DNA from: Sulfuracidifex metallicus DSM 6482 = JCM 9184
Lineage (GTDB): Archaea; Thermoproteota; Thermoprotei_A; Sulfolobales; Sulfolobaceae
Direction: 5' to 3'
DNA length: 64,000 nucleotides
Assembly (NCBI GenBank): GCA_032834875.1
Contig: CP135238.1
Span: 1,556,011-1,620,010 of the forward strand
The notes under the pieces were generated by a model. The model was not told the DNA's origin, ran no database searches, and worked only from the letters and a program-made list of their open reading frames with translations. Of this stretch, positions 53,286-61,902 are shown piece after piece. Each line of letters begins with the position of its first letter. The first letter of the stretch is position 1. A program made the translations under genes and the position numbers.

Positions 53286-55091
53286 TTACATCTGTAATTT
53301 CTTCGTTGCGCTTCTCCTCTTTTCTTCCTTATAGGATGGCTTTATCTTTCCTAGAGCCCACATCATATCGTCGAAAGTTAATTTTCTCTCCTTGTTTCCC
53401 CTAATTATTTCCTTAAGCACAGCCATCTTAGCTTCTCTGGCTATTGCTGTTAAATCTGCTCCCGTGTAACCTTCGGTCATCTTAGCTATCTGTGCACAAT
53501 TTACCCTTTCACAAACGTCCTTGCCTAGATATTTGTTCAGAATGTCCAACCTCTCCTCTTCATTTGGCAGAGGCATCTCTATTATCTTATCAAATCTACC
53601 TGGCCTTAGTAATGCAGAATCTATTACGCTCATTCTATTTGTAGTTCCTATTACAACCACTTGCTTTAGACTTCTTATTCCGTCCATTTCCGTTAAAATC
53701 TGGTTAACTATTCTGGAAGACTCTGACACGTTCTTGTTCCTTTTTGACGCTATTGAGTCCAACTCGTCTAAGAGAATTATCGACGGCTTGTTCTCTCTAG
53801 CTCTATTGAAAACTTCCTTTATTGCAGCTATAGCTCCTTCGTAACCCTTGTACATTATCTCTGCGCCGCTTAAGGGAATTAGCTTAACCTTTAGGCTGTT
53901 TGCCAGAGCACGAGACATCATTGTCTTTCCAACTCCTGGAGGTCCGTAAAGCAATATTCCTCTTATAGGCGGTACCTTCAATTCTTCTAGAAGTTTATAA
54001 TGGAAGAACTGTAATTCCAAAAGTTCCTTAAGCTCAGCTTTTACTTGCTCATAACCTCCTATATCCTCTAAAGTAGATTCACCCTTATCCTCTATCTCTA
54101 TCTCCCTAGTTGACCTCCTCTCAAAGTCAAGCTTGAACTTTTCGTAGTCCTCCAGCATCTGCAGAGTTATGCTTGGCTTATACGTTTTTATGACGTCCAT
54201 GAAGTCTTTCATTTGAATTTGTCTCTCTTTTCCACTTTCTATTACTTCAGCTGCTACCTTTCTCGCGACCTCTTGGCAAATGTTAGCTAAATCTGCTCCA
54301 CTGTATCTTTCGGTCATCTCGGCTATCTTATTCAAATCCACGTCTGGAGCTAGAGGTTTACCTTTACAATGAATATTGAGAATTTCCTTTCTTGCAGTTA
54401 TGTCTGGAGGACTCACGAAAAGTAGCTTATCGAACCTACCAGCCCTAAGGAGGGCTTTATCTAACATCTGAGGTACGTTTGTGGAACCGACGATAATCAT
54501 TCCATCGTCGGACTGCATTCCATCGATTTCGGATAACATGAGAGATAACAGTCTGGGAGTTACCGAGTCCCCAGTATGATTCTCTCTCTTTACACCTATA
54601 GTATCTATTTCATCGAAGAAGAGTATACAAGGAGCATTTTTCCTCGCGTTTGCGAACAGCTCCTTCAATCTGGCTTCGCTTTCGCCGTACCATTTGCTCA
54701 TTATATCGCTAATGTTAACGTAAATGAAGTTAATCTTAGCGTCGTTAGCTAGAGCTCTCATCATTAAAGTCTTTCCGCATCCAGGAGGTCCGAAGAGCAA
54801 TATTCCCTTGGGAGCTTTTAGCCCGTACTTCTTGGCTATTCCCTCATACTTTAGGGGAAGCTCTATGTATTCCTTTATTTCCTTCTTTAGCCCCTCGTAT
54901 CCTCCTATATCGTCCCATGTGATTTTGTTTTCTATCCCTATTTTCTTTTGATTCTTCGATTGTAATTGCATAGCCCTTTCACTGTTGGCAAAGTTTGTCG
55001 TTGATTTACCGAATAATTTCACAGCTATTACCACTATAATAGTAAACGCGACGACTAATAAAATACTCGTGAAAGAGTCTGATAAACTCAT
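53286..55091 (-). CDS. Membrane-anchored tandem AAA ATPase (CDC48-like, without N domain)
   Basis: Protein of 601 aa. Residues 8-28 form one membrane span ([20 protein letters not shown]). Two AAA modules follow. D1 has [20 protein letters not shown], Walker [13 protein letters not shown], Walker [12 protein letters not shown] and arginine finger RAGRFDK. D2 has [25 protein letters not shown] and LRPGRFDKI. The CDC48 N-terminal substrate-recognition domain is missing and replaced by the anchor, as in membrane proteases and unfoldases. ATG 55091 fits the TATA box TTATTTAAAC (about 55120-55129). It may extract or unfold membrane proteins. Confidence 0.9.
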   Translation of the reverse strand: MSLSDSFTSILLVVAFTIIVVIAVKLFGKSTTNFANSERAMQLQSKNQKKIGIENKITWDDIGGYEGLKKEIKEYIELPLKYEGIAKKYGLKAPKGILLFGPPGCGKTLMMRALANDAKINFIYVNISDIMSKWYGESEARLKELFANARKNAPCILFFDEIDTIGVKRENHTGDSVTPRLLSLMLSEIDGMQSDDGMIIVGSTNVPQMLDKALLRAGRFDKLLFVSPPDITARKEILNIHCKGKPLAPDVDLNKIAEMTERYSGADLANICQEVARKVAAEVIESGKERQIQMKDFMDVIKTYKPSITLQMLEDYEKFKLDFERRSTREIEIEDKGESTLEDIGGYEQVKAELKELLELQFFHYKLLEELKVPPIRGILLYGPPGVGKTMMSRALANSLKVKLIPLSGAEIMYKGYEGAIAAIKEVFNRARENKPSIILLDELDSIASKRNKNVSESSRIVNQILTEMDGIRSLKQVVVIGTTNRMSVIDSALLRPGRFDKIIEMPLPNEEERLDILNKYLGKDVCERVNCAQIAKMTEGYTGADLTAIAREAKMAVLKEIIRGNKERKLTFDDMMWALGKIKPSYKEEKRRSATKKLQM

Positions 55092-55162
55092 TTCTTTCAG
55101 ATGATATATAGCCACAGTGGTTTAAATAACATTAATAAGGAAAACGAGAAAATTTCTTTATT

Positions 55163-56698
55163 TCAAACATTTAGATCATTCAGTACAGCATGTGCAGCGT
55201 TATATCCTGGAGCTCCGGTCACTCCACCTCCCGGATGGGTTCCAGACCCGCACAGATAGAGACCCTTTATTGGAGTTTTGTATCTGCTCATACCCAATGC
55301 AGGTCTAAATATGTATAATTGATCAGGCGTCATATCTATGTGAAATATATTTCCCTCCCAGATTCCAAATCTCCTTTTTATATCCAATGGTGTAATTACC
55401 TCGTATTTAACTGGCTTGAAATTTGGTGCATATTCTCTGACTTTTTCCAAAGTTATTTCTGCTATCTTTTCTTTCATGTCATCTAATCTATCGTTAAAGG
55501 GCAAATACTGTCCAAAAATGGAGAACACATGTTTTCCAGGAAGAGCTACGGTTGGGTCCACGGAAGTCTGAAAGTTTATTGATAACCAAGGCTCCCTTGA
55601 ATATCCCAGAACTCTTGCATCATCGTAAGCTCTCTCTATGTAATCTACGTTAGGCATGATCAACTCCGAGGCAACGTGTTCAGGTCCAAGGGATTTCCCG
55701 TTACCGAAGTCAGGGAGTTCTTCTGTGTATCCTACTACTTTAAACGATACTCCTTTGCTCTTCAACGCGGAAACCCTTTTTCTGATTTCTTCGTCAACAT
55801 CATTGACGAGTTTCAAGAATGTTGTTTTGGGATCAGCATTCGATAAAACTATTTTACTTTCTATAATCCTTCCATCCTTAGTTTTAACCCCAGCTACCTC
55901 TCCGTTCTTAACTAGTATTTCCTCCACTTCGGTAGATGTCATAATATCAACTCCCATCTTTTCGCATGCCCTAGCCATGGCTGAAGTTACTCCTCCCATT
56001 CCACCCTTTACGTACCCCCACATTCCCTTAATTCCGTTTACCTCTCCTATTACATGATGAGCTAATACATACGCTGTACCAGGAGTTGAAGGAGAAGCGA
56101 ATGTGCCAACCACAGAATCCTCAATTAGTGCAGATTTTACCTCGTCACTTTCGAAGAATTCGTCCAAGAACGATCTAGCATCCTGAAGGAACGTTCTACC
56201 AATCCTGCTTAGGTTTTCTTCGTCTATTGATCCTTTAAACCTATACAACAAATCTCCTACGTCGGATATGGTCACGGGAGGAGTAAGCATGAAGAAATCT
56301 GCAAGATCATAGAAAGTATCCCAGAACTTAATCCATTTGGAATAAGCTAATGAATCCTTCTTAGAGAACTTTTCTATTTCCTTCTGCGTCCTTTTAATAT
56401 CGTTCCATATGAAGAGATTTTTCCTTCCAAGTGGAAGAAAAAGTCCTGGATCCTTATTATAAACGTGTAGCCCATTTTCAGGCAAATTCATCTCATTTAT
56501 AATCCTAGGTCTAAGCAAACTTAGTACGTAAGCACCAGTAGATATCCTTATGCCTGGCCATAACTCTTCCGTTACGGAAGCACCACCTACAATTTCCCTT
56601 CTTTCAAGAACTGCTACCTTGAGTCCACGCCTAGCTAAATAGAAGGAGGCAACTAGCCCGTTATGTCCTCCTCCTATTATCAAGGCATCATACCTCAT
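55163..56698 (-). CDS. Phytoene desaturase-like FAD oxidoreductase (PYROXD2 type)
   Basis: FAD-dependent amine-oxidase-superfamily enzyme of 511 aa. The dinucleotide motif MRYDALIIGGGHNGLVASFY begins at the chosen start. ERREIVGGASVTEELWPG and the C-terminal GLYLCGSGTHPGGGVTGAPG are family marks shared with carotenoid desaturases and human PYROXD2. A carotenoid or lipid substrate is plausible. The start overlaps the stop of the small membrane protein gene (ATGA). The true substrate is unknown. Confidence 0.85.
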   Translation of the reverse strand: MRYDALIIGGGHNGLVASFYLARRGLKVAVLERREIVGGASVTEELWPGIRISTGAYVLSLLRPRIINEMNLPENGLHVYNKDPGLFLPLGRKNLFIWNDIKRTQKEIEKFSKKDSLAYSKWIKFWDTFYDLADFFMLTPPVTISDVGDLLYRFKGSIDEENLSRIGRTFLQDARSFLDEFFESDEVKSALIEDSVVGTFASPSTPGTAYVLAHHVIGEVNGIKGMWGYVKGGMGGVTSAMARACEKMGVDIMTSTEVEEILVKNGEVAGVKTKDGRIIESKIVLSNADPKTTFLKLVNDVDEEIRKRVSALKSKGVSFKVVGYTEELPDFGNGKSLGPEHVASELIMPNVDYIERAYDDARVLGYSREPWLSINFQTSVDPTVALPGKHVFSIFGQYLPFNDRLDDMKEKIAEITLEKVREYAPNFKPVKYEVITPLDIKRRFGIWEGNIFHIDMTPDQLYIFRPALGMSRYKTPIKGLYLCGSGTHPGGGVTGAPGYNAAHAVLNDLNV

Positions 56699-56823
56699 AC
56701 TCTCCCCTTTTTCCTCAGAATCCACATTGCTACGCCAGCTCCAAAACCTGCTATGACTAGCCCCATTGCGACGTAAGACATCTCAATTAAAATTCCAGCA
56801 AGCGAAGTTGAATCCATACCCAT
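56695..56823 (-). CDS. Small membrane protein, 42 aa, coupled to the desaturase-like gene
   Basis: A short frame from ATG 56823 (a second ATG is at 56817) reads MGMDSTSLAGILIEMSYVAM, then GLVIAGFGAGVAMWILRKK and ends GRV. It has one glycine-rich membrane span with basic residues at the C-terminal side. Its TGA overlaps ATG 56698 of the next gene in the ATGA pattern, and a TATA box about 24 bases upstream fits. It may anchor or regulate the FAD enzyme. Confidence 0.65.
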   Translation of the reverse strand: MGMDSTSLAGILIEMSYVAMGLVIAGFGAGVAMWILRKKGRV

Positions 56824-56828
56824 AAACG

Positions 56829-56851
56829 CTTAATTAATTAGAATAAATCTT
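56829..56851. promoter_or_regulatory. Overlapping divergent TATA boxes in a 34-base gap
   Basis: On the plus strand TTAATTAATTAG (56830-56841) is centred about 23 bases before ATG 56858. On the minus strand AGATTTATT (56843-56851) is centred about 24 bases before ATG 56823. The two boxes lie side by side within the gap between the small membrane protein gene and the phosphodiesterase gene. Confidence 0.45.
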
Positions 56852-56857
56852 TATGCC

Positions 56858-57967
56858 ATGGATTTACTATATCCAGATTACTCGAAGGATAATATTTATA
56901 CGCTAGCATGCGGCATATCGTCGTTTTTAGGCGTTGAAAGAAACTGCATCAGCAAAATGGAAGTTCACGGTAAGAGGGTAGCTTTGGTTCTGTTAGACGG
57001 TCTAGGATGGAGTACGTTATCCAAGGTAGGAATTCCAAAAGAGGCTAGGAAAATAACCACAGTATTCCCTTCTACTACATCCACAGTTATTACAACCTTA
57101 TTTACAGCAATGACTCCTGGAGAGCATGGAGTTTTAGGTTACAATACGTTCGTGAAGAGGATGGGTGGCATAATAAACACCTTAAGGTTCACGCATCCTT
57201 CTGTGAATCAGAGGGACTCTTTCAAAGACTCCATATCATTCGACAAGGTTTTTCCTAATGTAAAGGGCTATTTAAAGGAAGTTGACAGGAACTCAAAGAA
57301 GACTCTCGAAATAGTTCCAAAAGGTCTAGATGGTAATGAGTTCTCTAAGGCTACACATGAGAATACAACCGAGACTAAAACATTCTCCAACCTCTGGGAC
57401 GCCCTCTATATTTTTTCAGATGCATTACAACGGGATTACGAATTCGTTTATTTGTACATTCCAGATGTAGACACGATGTCTCATAAGTACGGTCCCTACG
57501 TTGAACCCACCCTAAGCACTGCTAAGGCAGTATTTGAGGGCATATATAACGTTGCAAAGATATACAAAGACAGATTCTCTACTTTCATTACCGCGGATCA
57601 TGGTCACGTTACAGTTTCAGATTCAGTAATTATAATGGACGATAAGAACTTAATGGAGATGCTTGACATCCCTCCATACGGCGATTCTAGGGCCCTTTTC
57701 ATGAGAACAAGGTACGAGCTTTTGCCATATTTTGCTGAAAAATATAGCTCAATTAAGGTCTTTTCTAAGCAAGAGGTAACGGATAGAGGTCTTCTAGGAA
57801 AGGTGAACGACCTCTCCCTTGTTCCTGATTACATAGGCATCCCTACAGATTACAAGTCCTACATTTTCGATTACAAGGAAAATGGCGACTACGCCAAACT
57901 TAAGGGTCATCATGGAGGACTTTTACCTGAAGAATTCGAAATTCCTTTGGTGGTATTAGGTGAGTGA
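56858..57967 (+). CDS. Alkaline-phosphatase-superfamily phosphodiesterase (nucleotide pyrophosphatase-like)
   Basis: Two-metal enzyme of 369 aa. The metal and nucleophile residues are VALVLLDGLGWSTL (Asp), FPSTTSTVITTLF (Thr nucleophile), IPDVDTMSHKYGP (Asp and His), FITADHGHV (Asp-His) and LKGHHGGLL (His). No signal peptide is visible, so it acts inside the cell, unlike many phosphodiesterases. The next gene, a phosphoribosyltransferase, overlaps by 8 bases, suggesting shared nucleotide or phosphonate metabolism. Confidence 0.88.
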   Translation: MDLLYPDYSKDNIYTLACGISSFLGVERNCISKMEVHGKRVALVLLDGLGWSTLSKVGIPKEARKITTVFPSTTSTVITTLFTAMTPGEHGVLGYNTFVKRMGGIINTLRFTHPSVNQRDSFKDSISFDKVFPNVKGYLKEVDRNSKKTLEIVPKGLDGNEFSKATHENTTETKTFSNLWDALYIFSDALQRDYEFVYLYIPDVDTMSHKYGPYVEPTLSTAKAVFEGIYNVAKIYKDRFSTFITADHGHVTVSDSVIIMDDKNLMEMLDIPPYGDSRALFMRTRYELLPYFAEKYSSIKVFSKQEVTDRGLLGKVNDLSLVPDYIGIPTDYKSYIFDYKENGDYAKLKGHHGGLLPEEFEIPLVVLGE

Positions 57968-58508
57968 CTTCTATATACCCACTTGGGACGAGATCGAAAA
58001 AGCAATGCTTCACGTGGCAGAACAAGCAGTAGATTCTGGTTTCGTTCCAGAGGTTATAGTTGCAATACCAACTGGTGGGGTAGTCCCCTCAAAGCTTTTG
58101 AAGGATATTCTTAACATAGAAAGAATCAGGTATATTGAGATAAAGCTTTACAAGAACGTGGGAAAGAAGGATGTTAAACCGGTGGTAAAGTCTGTTTGTG
58201 TGGACGATATAGAAGGGAAGGATGTGTTAGTCGTGGACGATGTAGCTGACAGCGGAGAGACTTTAGAGGCAGTGTCTAACGTCCTTTCTATGTTTAACCC
58301 TAAGTCGGTGAAATATGCCACCGTATACATAAAGCCTTGGGCTAGGAAGTATCCAGATTTCTATTATAAGATGATTGATAAATGGATTGTTTTCCCCTGG
58401 GATAAGTGGGACGTGGTTAGGGAAATTCCTGAAGTAAATGTGGACAACAAAGAGAAATATCTAGAAATAGAAAGGAAATTAAGGGAGACCCACTACTCTA
58501 GAAAATAA
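57960..58508 (+). CDS. Purine-type phosphoribosyltransferase
   Basis: PRTase of 182 aa, probably hypoxanthine/xanthine/guanine type, making nucleotides from base and PRPP. The PRPP loop is VLVVDDVADSGETLEAVSNV (about 90-109), and EVIVAIPTGGVVPSKLLKD is the first conserved loop. PWARKYPDFYYKMIDKWIVFPWDKW resembles the archaeal Gpt-like group. The start is GTG 57960, overlapping the phosphodiesterase stop; its end overlaps the convergent mutase gene by 11 bases. Confidence 0.88.
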   Translation: MSDFYIPTWDEIEKAMLHVAEQAVDSGFVPEVIVAIPTGGVVPSKLLKDILNIERIRYIEIKLYKNVGKKDVKPVVKSVCVDDIEGKDVLVVDDVADSGETLEAVSNVLSMFNPKSVKYATVYIKPWARKYPDFYYKMIDKWIVFPWDKWDVVREIPEVNVDNKEKYLEIERKLRETHYSRK

Positions 58509-60159
58509 TTGGCTCCTTATATTCTCCCCATACTTCCCTTAAGGTCTTGCTAGTTTCTCCAACAGTAGCACCTGCCTTGATTGCGTTATACATGTAGGGG
58601 AACATGTTAACGCTTGTGTTTTCAGCCACTTTCCTCAATTCATTGAGGGAATCTCTCACTTTTATCTCGTCCCTTTCTCCCCTGTATTTCCTGAGTCTCT
58701 CCATTACGGTATCCCTCACTTCCGGTCTAACTCTGAAAACTTCGGTAGTTCCAACCCAGTCGGGTTCATAATACATATTGACTCCCACCTTTATCATTTC
58801 TCCAGTTTCGATCATTTGTTGTATTCTATAGGCACTTTCTGCTATCTGAGACTGTGGATAGCCCGCGTTTATTGCCTTAAGCATGCCACCCATGGAGTCG
58901 ATAGTGTCTATTATCTTCCATGCCCTCTCCTCTATCTGGTCTGTCAGCCACTCTATATAGTATGCTCCAGCTAGTGGATCTACAGTATCAGCCGCACCGC
59001 TCTCGTGAGCTACTATTTGCTGTACTCTTATTGCAATTTTCGCTGCTTTCTCGCTTGGTAATGACAAAGCTTCATCATAAGAGTTCACGTGAAGACTTTG
59101 AGTTCCTCCAATAACCGCGGCAAGTGCTTGCAAGGTTGTTCTAACTATGTTGATTTCAGGTTGCTGTGCAGTTAGCTCTGCACCTCCAGTCTGGGTGTGG
59201 AACCTTAACATTAGGGATTCAGGCTTCTTCGCATTGAATCTTTCCTTCATTATCTTAGCCCACATTCTTCTTGCTGCCCTGAACTTTGCTATCTCTTCAA
59301 ATATGTTGGTATATCCGGCGAAGAAGAATGATAGATGAGAAGCGAAATCGTCGACTGGAATACCTCTTTCCATTGTATGTTTAACGTACTCTATTCCATC
59401 GGCCAGGGTGAAGGCCACTTCCAAAGGTGCGTCAGCTCCTGCTTCCCTGATATGATATCCGCTTATGCTGATAGAGTGCCATTTAGGCATGTTCTTGGCG
59501 GCATACTCTATTACGTCTATAGCGTATCTCATGGAAGGTTCAGGTTGATAAATGAAGTTCTTTCTAGCAATGTATTCCTTCAAGATATCGTTCTGCACAG
59601 TTCCGTCTAGAACTTTCATGGGTATGCCTCTGCTTTCTGCAGTAGCAGCATACATTGAGACCAACTCCATTGCTGTAGCATTAATTGTCATCGACGTAGA
59701 TACCTTATCTAAGGGAATTTGATCCATTACTCTGTCCATTTCCTTCCAATGAAAAACTGAGACTCCAACTACACCTACCTCGCTCATAGCTAAAATATGA
59801 TCAGGATCAAGGCCCAGCTGAGTTGGTAGGTCAAAAGCCATGCTCAGTCCAGTCTGTCCAGCTGCAAGTAACCCTCTAAATCTCTTGTTAGTATCGTCTG
59901 CCGAACCAAACCCAGCGTATTGCCTTATTGTCCATATTCTTCCCCTATACATGTTAGGGTAAATTCCTCTAGTGTAAGGGTATTCACCAGGTAAGCCAAC
60001 TTTTTCCATGTAATTTCCTTTCACATCTAGAGGAGTATATAGAGGACTGACCTCAATTCCAGACGGTGTTCTGAATACCTTCTTTCTCTCAGGTCTCTTA
60101 GCCAACCAAGTTTTGTATACCTTCTCGTTCCATTCATTTATTTTATTTTCTATGTCCAA
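58498..60159 (-). CDS. Methylmalonyl-CoA mutase, large (catalytic) subunit
   Basis: Catalytic TIM-barrel subunit of 553 aa that interconverts methylmalonyl-CoA and succinyl-CoA. The family sequences YTRGIYPNMYRGRIWTIRQY, ADDTNKRFRGLLAAGQTGLS, AFDLPTQLGLDPDHI, MTINATAME, RFHTQTGGAELTAQQPEINI and SLHVNSYDEALSLPSEKAA are present. The B12-binding domain is absent, so a separate small subunit elsewhere is required, as usual in archaea. TTG 60159 lies 26 bases from a TATA box. In Sulfolobales this is a step of the 3-hydroxypropionate/4-hydroxybutyrate cycle. It is divergent from the epimerase gene. Confidence 0.95.
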   Translation of the reverse strand: MDIENKINEWNEKVYKTWLAKRPERKKVFRTPSGIEVSPLYTPLDVKGNYMEKVGLPGEYPYTRGIYPNMYRGRIWTIRQYAGFGSADDTNKRFRGLLAAGQTGLSMAFDLPTQLGLDPDHILAMSEVGVVGVSVFHWKEMDRVMDQIPLDKVSTSMTINATAMELVSMYAATAESRGIPMKVLDGTVQNDILKEYIARKNFIYQPEPSMRYAIDVIEYAAKNMPKWHSISISGYHIREAGADAPLEVAFTLADGIEYVKHTMERGIPVDDFASHLSFFFAGYTNIFEEIAKFRAARRMWAKIMKERFNAKKPESLMLRFHTQTGGAELTAQQPEINIVRTTLQALAAVIGGTQSLHVNSYDEALSLPSEKAAKIAIRVQQIVAHESGAADTVDPLAGAYYIEWLTDQIEERAWKIIDTIDSMGGMLKAINAGYPQSQIAESAYRIQQMIETGEMIKVGVNMYYEPDWVGTTEVFRVRPEVRDTVMERLRKYRGERDEIKVRDSLNELRKVAENTSVNMFPYMYNAIKAGATVGETSKTLREVWGEYKEPIIF

Positions 60160-60181
60160 GAGAAATACCCATCTACATTAG

Positions 60182-60190
60182 GTTTAAATA
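60182..60190 (-). promoter_or_regulatory. TATA box of the mutase gene
   Basis: TTTAAA (60183-60188) is centred 26 bases before TTG 60159, marking a leaderless transcript and confirming the TTG start. Confidence 0.5.
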
Positions 60191-60218
60191 GTATATAATC
60201 TTTGCGTTTTTGAACAAG

Positions 60219-60228
60219 CTTATAAGTC
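60219..60228 (+). promoter_or_regulatory. TATA box of the epimerase gene
   Basis: GCTTATAAGT is centred about 26 bases before ATG 60249. Together with the mutase box it gives two back-to-back promoters in an 89-base gap, so mutase and epimerase can be expressed together. Confidence 0.5.
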
Positions 60229-60248
60229 TAAATTGATTATTTACCTTC

Positions 60249-60665
60249 ATGGAAACGCAGGAAATAGACCACGTAGGAGTAGTTGTAGAAAATATAGATC
60301 AAGCGATAAAATTTTATGAGGAGAAACTGGGGATGAAGTGCATATATAAGGACGTATTGAACGACAGAGGACTCAAGGTAGCCTTCATGAGGGGAAAGGA
60401 GGGTGAGACGGCGATTGAATTACTAGAGCCAGTAAATCATGAAGATATGAATAACACCGTGGCCAAATTCCTTAAGACCAAGGGACAAGGAATGCATCAT
60501 CTAGCAGTTAAGGTCTCTGACATTTCAGCTTCTCTTAAAGACTTAGAAAATAAAGGTCTAACATTGATAGATAAGACCCCAAGGCCGGGAGCTATGGGGC
60601 ATACTGTAGCTTTCGTACACCCCAAGAGTGTAATGGGATTACTTTTAGAGTTAGTTCAGCATTAA
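60249..60665 (+). CDS. mce: Methylmalonyl-CoA epimerase
   Basis: Vicinal-oxygen-chelate enzyme of 138 aa that converts the S and R forms of methylmalonyl-CoA before the mutase. Metal ligands are in EIDHVGVVVENIDQAI (His near residue 7), GMHHLAVKVSDI (His) and LLLELVQH (Glu). Length and motifs are typical. It is placed head to head with the mutase gene it serves. Confidence 0.93.
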   Translation: METQEIDHVGVVVENIDQAIKFYEEKLGMKCIYKDVLNDRGLKVAFMRGKEGETAIELLEPVNHEDMNNTVAKFLKTKGQGMHHLAVKVSDISASLKDLENKGLTLIDKTPRPGAMGHTVAFVHPKSVMGLLLELVQH

Positions 60666-60856
60666 TCTGTGTTTTATTGAAAGAGAGGCTTATTTTGCAT
60701 TTTTTTAAGGATTCTGGTCTACTCAGTTACAAAATTTTTGCACTAATCCCTTTAAATCTAATCGCTTTACAAAAGTTTAAACAAAACTTGGATATTGGTT
60801 AAATCATGATAGAAAATTTTAAGTCTTCGTAATTCAACATTTACACAGTGATCCAC

Positions 60857-61372
60857 ATGCCCGTAAAGAGAAGGAGTATATTCGATATAATGGACGAAAT
60901 AATGGCTGAAATGGACGAGGAATTTAGGAGATTAGAACGTGAATTCATGAGAGGAATATCTAAGGAATCTGGTGATAACGGTCCTTACATATATGGAGTC
61001 AAAATCAGCGTAGGTCCAGACGGCACTCCAAAAATTGAGGAGTTTGGTAATGTCAAGAAAATGCAGGGCAAACCCATAGTAAGCGATCAGATAGAGCCCT
61101 TAGTAGACGTGTTGGAAAAAGGAGACGACATAAAGGTGGTGGCTGAGGTGCCGGGGATAAGCAAGGACGACGTTAAACTGAAGATAGTTGGACAGAAGTT
61201 AGTGCTTTTCACTTCAGATTCAGCACCTAAGAAGTACTATGCTGAAGTTGAGCTACCAAGCGAAGTAGATGAGAATTCAGCTAAGGCAAGCTATAAGAAT
61301 GGAATAGTTGAGATCACGCTAAAGAAGAAAAACCCCAAGGCTATGGAGGGGAAGGAGATAAAAATTGAGTAA
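60857..61372 (+). CDS. Small heat shock protein Hsp20 family
   Basis: Alpha-crystallin-type protein of 171 aa. The first 85 residues form a helical and charged arm (IFDIMDEIMAEMDEEFRRLE) that is longer than usual. The crystallin domain covers about 86-165: DVLEKGDDIKVVAEVPGIS, LKIVGQKLVLFTSDSAPKKY, NSAKASYKNGIVEITLKK. No clear I-x-I tail is seen. ATG 60857 has GTGAT 4 bases upstream; GTG 60848 is an alternative that fits a TATA-like AAATTTTAAG better. A holdase role in heat or acid stress is expected. Confidence 0.85.
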   Translation: MPVKRRSIFDIMDEIMAEMDEEFRRLEREFMRGISKESGDNGPYIYGVKISVGPDGTPKIEEFGNVKKMQGKPIVSDQIEPLVDVLEKGDDIKVVAEVPGISKDDVKLKIVGQKLVLFTSDSAPKKYYAEVELPSEVDENSAKASYKNGIVEITLKKKNPKAMEGKEIKIE

Positions 61373-61811
61373 CTTTAGCCTTTACGTTTTTAACGAAGCT
61401 TAAGCCAGATGTATCCTCAATTATTAAAGTGAACTTCCTTTTTCCTTCCATCGCATCTTTTAAATCTCGAGTATCCATCAAGTCGCCTATTTCATCTAAG
61501 AAGACCTCTATAAGACCTCTTACTGTGGTAATTGTTCCTGTTCCATTTAAGGGTTCTACTTCGAATCCAAGCTCTGGTATTATAACCTTAGCGAAGGATG
61601 ATCTATAAACTATCGAGGTTAGGTCATCATCGTTTTCGACGGAAAGCTCAATTCTCTTAGGTTCAGCTACTTCGTAAGGCTTAACGTCTCTATATTTATA
61701 TCCGCACGAAGAACACTCCCAGTTGGACAAAGTAATTTTCCCAGCCTCCGGTACTTCGTAAAGGTAATCTTTGGCTTCTAAGGTTTCATTACCGCAGACT
61801 GGGCATTTCAT
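61341..61811 (-). CDS. ZPR1-type zinc-finger protein
   Basis: Archaeal ZPR1-domain protein of 156 aa. The zinc finger is MKCPVCGNETLEAKDYLYEV with ECSSCGYKYRD (C-x2-C and C-x2-C), followed by the beta-rich ZPR1 half (VAEPKRIELSVENDDDLTS, AKVIIPELGFEVEPLNGTG, LIEVFLDEIGDLMDTRD, FTLIIEDTSGLSFV). In eukaryotes ZPR1 is a chaperone for eEF1A, which is of note since the divergent neighbour is a translation-type GTPase. ATG 61811 starts at the finger; TTG 61841 would add 10 residues. It overlaps hsp20 by 32 bases. Confidence 0.85.
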   Translation of the reverse strand: MKCPVCGNETLEAKDYLYEVPEAGKITLSNWECSSCGYKYRDVKPYEVAEPKRIELSVENDDDLTSIVYRSSFAKVIIPELGFEVEPLNGTGTITTVRGLIEVFLDEIGDLMDTRDLKDAMEGKRKFTLIIEDTSGLSFVKNVKAKVTQFLSPSPP

Positions 61812-61902
61812 TACTTCCTTAAAAATTAGGATTGGTTCCAAGGTAACACCAATTAAGATTTATTTACGACTTTCGTTATTTATAATTTGTGCAAGTGGTT
61901 TA

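Noticed and set aside
61771-61902. Upstream extension of the GTPBP1-like frame
   Set aside because: It is the shadow of the 5-prime end of the ZPR1 gene and lies before the probable TATA box.
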